Shown piece after piece: positions 59,401 through 64,000 of a stretch of DNA of 64,000 nt. The translations under genes and the position numbers were made by a program. Under the pieces are notes generated by a model. That model was not told the DNA's origin. It did not search any database and saw only the letters and a program-made list of their open reading frames with translations. The DNA is from JBDWFY01 sp964291365 (lineage in GTDB: Bacteria > Pseudomonadota > Alphaproteobacteria > Rhizobiales > Stappiaceae). The first letter of the stretch is position 1. Every line of letters starts with the position of its first letter. The stretch is taken from assembly GCA_964291365.2 (NCBI GenBank), contig OZ219972.1, positions 310,001 to 374,000 of the forward strand, given 5' to 3'.

Positions 59401-59991
59401 TGAAAAATTTGCCCCCTGTACCAACCTTCAATTTACACTTCACCCTACACACATGCATGCACACTTACTTTAGTAGTTGGGCGATATTTTCCAGCTGCTT
59501 CTAAAGTGACAGAGGAGTACAGTTGTGTTTCGTCTTCTTTGATACTTGGGATGAACTCAATGCTGACAGATTCTATGGTTGCTTGTTCATCGACTGAACT
59601 TTCTACCACTGGATTGCAGTCAGTAGCTGCAGTACTAAAAGAACCTTCACTCTTGAGCACCACAAGAGTGAGACGAGAGCAGTTTGAGGTACCTGTACAG
59701 AGGTAGTCAGGTTATAGATACTTAATCAGTGACTATACAGCAAACTTTAATTATTAATGATGGTACACCGTGGTAGTACGATATTATACAAGCATGCTCA
59801 TACAACTTTCATGCGTGAGTTACTAAACCACCATGACAAAGTTAATTGCCAACAAAAATAATTACGCAGCGCTGTACATTAATTTTTTTTATAGTCAGAT
59901 ACTTACCTGTAGCTCTGTTTAGTTGTGCGAGGGGTGCAGAAGAAGCGAGGCCATTGATCACGAGTAGAAACAGCACCACACTCCCCAGCAT
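50445..59991 (-). CDS. Single-pass membrane protein with very long tyrosine- and proline-rich docking tail
   Basis: Thirteen exons (59907-59991, 59469-59692, 58626-59010, 58191-58272, 57713-57841, 57372-57418, 55799-56218, 55392-55625, 52997-54118, 52491-52655, 52107-52370, 51580-51975, 50445-51406) join with matching phases to 1,504 residues. Signal peptide MLGSVVLFLLVINGLASSAP (upstream in-frame Mets exist). The ectodomain of about 210 residues (TSNCSRLTLVVLKSEG..., GRCVKTTLWVCFDLVIEK, Gln-rich stretch) matches no family I know. Membrane helix AAVVGCMSIISMAVLPSLFIALL near residue 245, then CCNKKK. The tail of about 1,240 residues has Ser/Thr/Pro-rich parts, a Pro-rich repeat array, a CVCC pair, and tyrosines in VYDLA, PVYLRV, PIYHEL, PIYERV, DYESV (twice), DYAHI, YATVI, YAPLT and DYEVP. 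No kinase or other enzyme domain is seen. Likely a receptor or scaffold docking SH2, SH3 and WW proteins. Confidence 0.8.
53155..53560 (-). repeat. Coding minisatellite of 57-60 bp units (Pro-rich array)
   Basis: About 6.5 tandem units of 19-20 codons in the largest tail exon of the long-tailed membrane protein. Each unit reads like IPPPPSTLPPGPPTLFSPP, with variants ending FPHAPP, FPYAPP or HPFPPP. Such tracts bind SH3, WW, EVH1 or profilin-type modules. Copy number is likely polymorphic. Confidence 0.9.
56216..56256. repeat. (GA)n microsatellite
   Basis: A GA-rich run touching the acceptor of the tail exon that ends at 56218. On the gene's strand it forms a CT-rich polypyrimidine tract. 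A similar run at about 57848-57905 lies beside the acceptor of the exon at 57713-57841. Confidence 0.75.
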
Positions 59992-60528
59992 CTCCGAGCT
60001 CACCAGCACACGCTGTTTCTCTAAGCTCATATTGTTCTGTATGAAGCTTCGAAGATCTCTTATCTTATGCACCTACAAGACCAGCTATAGATGCTCGAAC
60101 AGGCCGATGTCAGGGCATACACACACTCGTTGCTGTATGGTTCAAACGCTCTTTCTTCTACGCTTGCACGTAGCCAATTTGCGGTTTAGACGTTCTCTCG
60201 AAAGTTCCCCGCTAAAGGTGATTGCGAGTGCCTACATGCGGTTTCCGCCTCCATGGAGCATAGCTTCCGGTCAACAGAACCCTGCCACTACCATTCACAG
60301 AATTCAGTGTATGTACTACACAACAGCATTATACAGACAGTAGTGTTGCACAATAATAGTATTCCACTGATCAAACCAATGAGTATTAAAAGGATGGATG
60401 TAATTTCTACGGCTAGAGGATATAAAAAAGATTCATTGTTGTGTTCTCGTTCTATTCACATTAAGAGCAGTGGACATCTCTCTGGGTACCTTCACATCGT
60501 CCATTCTCTATAATAACAACAACAATAA
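59992..60528. other. Spacer between the long-tailed membrane protein and the WD-repeat gene
   Basis: About 540 bp with the presumed promoter of the membrane protein gene and the 3' flank of the WD-repeat gene. Plus-strand open frames here have no domains. Nothing else is seen. Confidence 0.5.
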
Positions 60529-63500
60529 TCACAACAGCTCCTTTATTATTGTATTTGGCCTATGTACCACAACTTGCAAAGCTTGAAAGGGCGAGCAGAG
60601 ATGACCAAACCTTTCCATCGACTTGGTGTCAATCTCAGAAAAGTTTGTCCGCCTGTCATGCCTGTCCACCATTCTTCTGTGGATGCTCTCATTGTAGTCA
60701 GTACCAAGAGACTGCAGTGTGAAACATTACTGATTCTGAGTGGTAGGATTATGAAGCCGACTTTGGGAAGAGGAGAAGATTTACAATGTTATAATAATTA
60801 TGTAACGCTTTTCGATCATATATCCATGTTTGCATTTGGTACACAAAATTAATTTGCATAATTCTGATGGCTACTTTGTATATCTCAAAATAATGCTAAT
60901 TTACCTTGTCTAGGAGGACTTGTGGTAAATTGGAGCAGCTGCCATTAACTAAGCTGCTAGTGGAGGAGGTACTGCTTGGTAGTATTTGTGCAGTGCTGCC
61001 AAATTGGACTGAAGACCTCACGTGACTAGTAGACCCTGTACTGACTGGCATAGCATCATTACTACCACGTCTTGCTTCATCAACGACCACGAGGACAGGA
61101 GGGGTGTGTCTGCTGTCCTCTTCATCAGGGGGAGGGGAGGAGAGGGGAGGAGGGGAGAGGGATGACTGTCCAGGTCTTTGAAGCTCACCCCATGGAGTAC
61201 TGAAGAGAATAAACATCATCATGATGGCTTATTTTTCATAACAAAATTGAAATTCAAGTGATCCAAATATCCCTCAAGCACCTATATAAACACTAAACTT
61301 TATCTAAACTTGGACCAGTCCTAATAACATCTCATCTGCCACAAAAACAAACTTAACTCGTGGAGGAAACTGTTCTAGTGTCTGCTCAAGCACACCTAAG
61401 GCAGCAGAGCTACATGTACATAGGTGCCTATAATTCCATACTATAGTATTATATTATGCTGTACAATCAAGTCACTTTGTTATTGAAGTTTAGTTACTTT
61501 GGATGTTGAAAGGTTGACGGATTTCTCAGATCCCACGGCTGATCCTGTCCGAATGTTCCAACGTAGTGTCCCTGTAGAGTCCACAGTCGCACCGTCTGAT
61601 CCCCTGAGGCTGACAGAACCAGAGGTTGGGTCTCGTGGGCAACGTAGTCGATGTTCAAAATCTCCCCAGCATGTGCTCTCCACTGCACTAGAGGTCTGGG
61701 TGGGTTCTCATTGTGCAGCTAAAATGATTTAAAGCCATTGTCACGATTTCTGTAGGTATTAAGGTTTGAGTAGAATGTTTAAATCTACTCACCATTGAGT
61801 GTGGCGATGTGCAGTACTTCTTAATATCAAAGATAGCGATGAAGCCGGCTGTGTCCCCAGCCAGCAGATAGCTGTCCTTTGGGTCAATCTTCATTGCAAG
61901 AACACTCTCCTCGTCAAATTCACTCATCAAAAAGCTTCCTAGAGGTTCCTTTTTAGCGCTAAAGATGTCCCAAAATCTTGCCACTCCTGCCTCACTGGAG
62001 ACAAGCTGGGCACAGCCTTTCTGTCGAGCACGTACTCTGGTGCGAAGGAAGATCACTCTATCTACTGGAACACGCTGCAAGTTGGCACTGGAGGAATGTC
62101 ACAAAGAAAAATGATTTAATTGTGTGAAGAATGATAAATGATTGAGAGAATAAGTTAGGTTGCATACGAGCCAGAGCGAATCTTGTAGGCCGAGAGCTTT
62201 CTACTGGCTGGCTGTGAGGATAAACTGACTCCCGAACTTTGAAATGAAGTACGTGATGCCCTAAAAAAAATAACCGAACATCACCGATCTTGTATTCACT
62301 CAAATATATTGTGCACTCACCTGCTTATCCTTAATGCTAGACTCTTCTTTCTTGTGGGGAACCTAGAAATTTAAACATTTTTTCACTAAGTTTGCCCCAC
62401 TTATTGAGACTGCCAAACTTTACTAAGTATGTACTAGCCTCATCCCCAGGCCCAAACCAGCTTTTCAATGTTACACGAAAGTGTGCAACATTGAAAAGCT
62501 GGGATATGTTGAAAAGATCGGGGGAGCCTGGGGAGGAGGCTCTAGCTATGTACATTAAAACACTGTGTTAGATACATACATTAACGATGGTTTGAGTTTT
62601 GAGATGGAATGGAATTGATTCATGAGTTTTTCCGTGTCCATGTTCCATATTCGGATCTCCCCATCAAAACTGCCCGTTGCTAGGTAACAGGGAGGTGCAT
62701 AGGTCACACAGAGGATGTCGTCGTCATGGTGAGTCTCTTGTCCCTGCCAGCAGTCGTCTGGCTTCACATCCAATACCTAAAATATGTTATGGGATATGTA
62801 GACTTGGATCACTTTGACTGTCTAGGGATTGAAGGTCTGCCAGCTACAGCTACATACGTCAGGTTGGTCAGGGAATGTGGTTATCTTCTTGTTCCATCCG
62901 ACAGAAATGAACTTGCTTTTGTCCAGGAGGTGCATGACAGCAGTCACCTCGGCATAGCAGCTGTTTCGCATGTGCTTCATGCAGCTGCTATCCATGTAGT
63001 TCCAGACCTGGGGATAGGTAGGTACAAAAATTTTAATTAATTGTCCCAGTGCCTGCTCACTCAGGTGAATCATAGCAGAGCCAGCCAGCCAGTTAGGTGC
63101 CTTGGTTTTGGTAGATATATATTATGTTAAGTGAACCAGAATAATTGTCTTCGAAAATGATTATATCACGGATCCAGAAGGGGGTTGTAATGGTTAGTCA
63201 GATAATCACAGAGACATTCTGTCTAGTCTTGAGTCTTGTTATTCGTATAGATGATAGTATTGCTGATAAAATAACTCCCAAATAAGGTGCTTGGTAATCA
63301 ATAATTTGAAACTAAATCTAGTAAGAGTCTATAACTCCATGGTACACATAAACAAGTTCAATCCTGTCATATTTAGGTCGCTCACATTAATTCTTATCCT
63401 GCTATCATATCTATAGCTAGTGTATCTTCAGAGTTAGTGTACCTTAATGTCTCCTGCCCTAGATCCAGTGATGAGCCTCCTCCCAGAGCTGTCCAGAGCC

Positions 63501-63607
63501 ATGGCAGTGATCTCGTGCTTGTCGTGGGCGTGGGTGAACCGAAGGATCTGTCCACCGCTATCGACATTCCACACATTCACCTCCCCTCCCTCACAACCAC
63601 TCACAAC
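60529..63607 (-). CDS. WD40-repeat protein, WDR49/WDR64-like (C-terminal part, continues beyond right edge)
   Basis: Nine exons in the window join in frame: 63443-63607, 62858-63008, 62580-62775, about 62321-62362, about 62166-62262, 61793-62087, 61498-61718, 60905-61199 and 60529-60711, about 550 residues. WD blades: SGCEGGEVNVWNVDSG, ALDSSGRRLITGSRAGDIKVWNY, FISVGWNKKITTF, LATGSFDGEIRIWNM, LVSSEAGVARFWDIF, LLAGDTAGFIAIFDI and LSASGDQTVRLWTLQG. The PVDRVIFL...VSSEAG block and the GTFGQ.QPWDL end are typical of the WDR49/WDR64/EFCAB8 group, proteins linked to motile cilia and sperm. The C-terminus has a Ser/Pro-rich insert (60905-61199) and a conserved-looking last exon. An N-terminal EF-hand part and more blades would lie to the right. 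The exact orthologue is not settled. Confidence 0.85.
62426..62553. mobile_element. Palindromic MITE, TAGCCTCGTCCCC family, copy 3
   Basis: The element spans 62435-62544 (110 bp), from TAGCCTCATCCCCAGGC to GCCTGGGGAGGAGGCTCTA, with inner arms CAGCTTTTCAATGTT / AACATTGAAAAGCTG. The flanks AGTATGTAC (62426-62434) and GCTATGTAC (62545-62553) agree at 7 of 9 positions, so this is probably an older insertion than copies 1 and 2. Lies in an intron of the WD-repeat gene. Confidence 0.8.
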
Positions 63608-64000
63608 CTAACAATGAGTGATAAAGTTTTATTACATGCTTGACCCAAGCTGAGATTGAAAATAAACAAGAAAACAAAAACAAGTATACGATGGTGTGCT
63701 TGCTTCAGTGCAAGACTTTGCATGCTAGCAATGTGTCAATATGGAAAGGGAAAACAATGTATGATGTATGATATAAGATTCCTGGTTTATTTAATTAGCA
63801 CTAAGCCTTGTAAATAATAGGAATGGCATACACTCAGAGCACATGATATGAGGCCAGCTTCTGCCATTAGTGGATAACTTAATCAGTAACTATTGCGTAA
63901 ATTGGGAAGTACAAGTTTCACAGCCTAGCTCATAATTACATCGTATGGCTCTAAAAAGTAGCTCATGAAACAATTAATTAGTAACTTTTTGAACACAGTA
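63608..64000. other. Right edge, probable intron of the WD-repeat gene
   Basis: The exon ending at 63607 starts with a phase-0 acceptor on the minus strand and needs a donor further right. None of the remaining 393 bp contains a recognisable WD exon, so this is taken as intron. Confidence 0.5.

Noticed and set aside
60562..60852. 96-codon plus-strand frame at the right side
   Set aside because: Antisense shadow of the last WD-repeat gene exon (60529-60711), which has proper splice sites and phase on the minus strand.

Overview
The window is nuclear DNA of a multicellular, ciliated animal. Every real gene is split by short introns (about 50-150 bp, with some of 1 kb or more) that have ordinary GT-AG ends. 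The base composition is AT-rich, there are many short words such as TACATGTAC, GCATGC and AGCTAGCT, and small non-autonomous DNA transposons are common. The protein set (axonemal dynein, CFAP97-type and WD-repeat ciliary proteins, Ig/FN3 and discoidin ectodomains, phosphotyrosine-style tails) together with the compactness suggests an early-branching metazoan, most likely a demosponge. The taxon is an inference, not something read from a marker gene. Where I assembled complete exon sets, each set closes into one open frame with matching splice phases, with the exceptions stated in the entries.

Layout. 1-11,008 (minus): the 5' two-fifths or so of an inner-arm axonemal dynein heavy chain of the DNAH3/7/12 group, running out of the window inside AAA2. 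12.2-14.4 kb (minus): a secreted Ig-Ig-FN3 protein. 18.7-48.8 kb (all minus): a cluster of seven full-length paralogous genes, here called A to H (A, B, C, D, E, F, G, H with one of these, H, carrying a frameshift), plus one chimeric pseudogene. Each encodes a signal peptide, one discoidin (F5/8 type C) domain, one membrane segment and a tyrosine-motif cytoplasmic tail without a kinase. 49.1-50.2 kb (plus): a CFAP97D-like ciliary gene. 50.4-60.0 kb (minus): a 1,504-residue single-pass membrane protein with an unrecognised ectodomain and a very long tyrosine- and proline-rich docking tail. 60.5-64 kb (minus): the C-terminal part of a WDR49/WDR64-type WD-repeat protein, continuing beyond the right edge.

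The point of most interest is the discoidin-receptor cluster. Ectodomain, membrane segment and tail are on separate exons. Tails differ between paralogues (ITIM-like, NPxY, YxN, YxxM, YxxP motifs, tandem 45-residue repeats), and there is direct evidence of exchange between members: gene G has a D-type ectodomain joined to an E-type membrane segment and tail, and a pseudogene joins an E-type 5' end to an F-type 3' end. This is how a rapidly evolving recognition/signalling locus would look, but its function is not shown by sequence.

Three ciliary genes flank the cluster. Two have their promoters in the window and both carry a close match to the RFX X-box. Mobile DNA includes a 3-copy palindromic family with about 9-bp target duplications, a 1.47-kb foldback element in a dynein intron, a hAT-type MITE with an 8-bp duplication, and other inverted-repeat elements.
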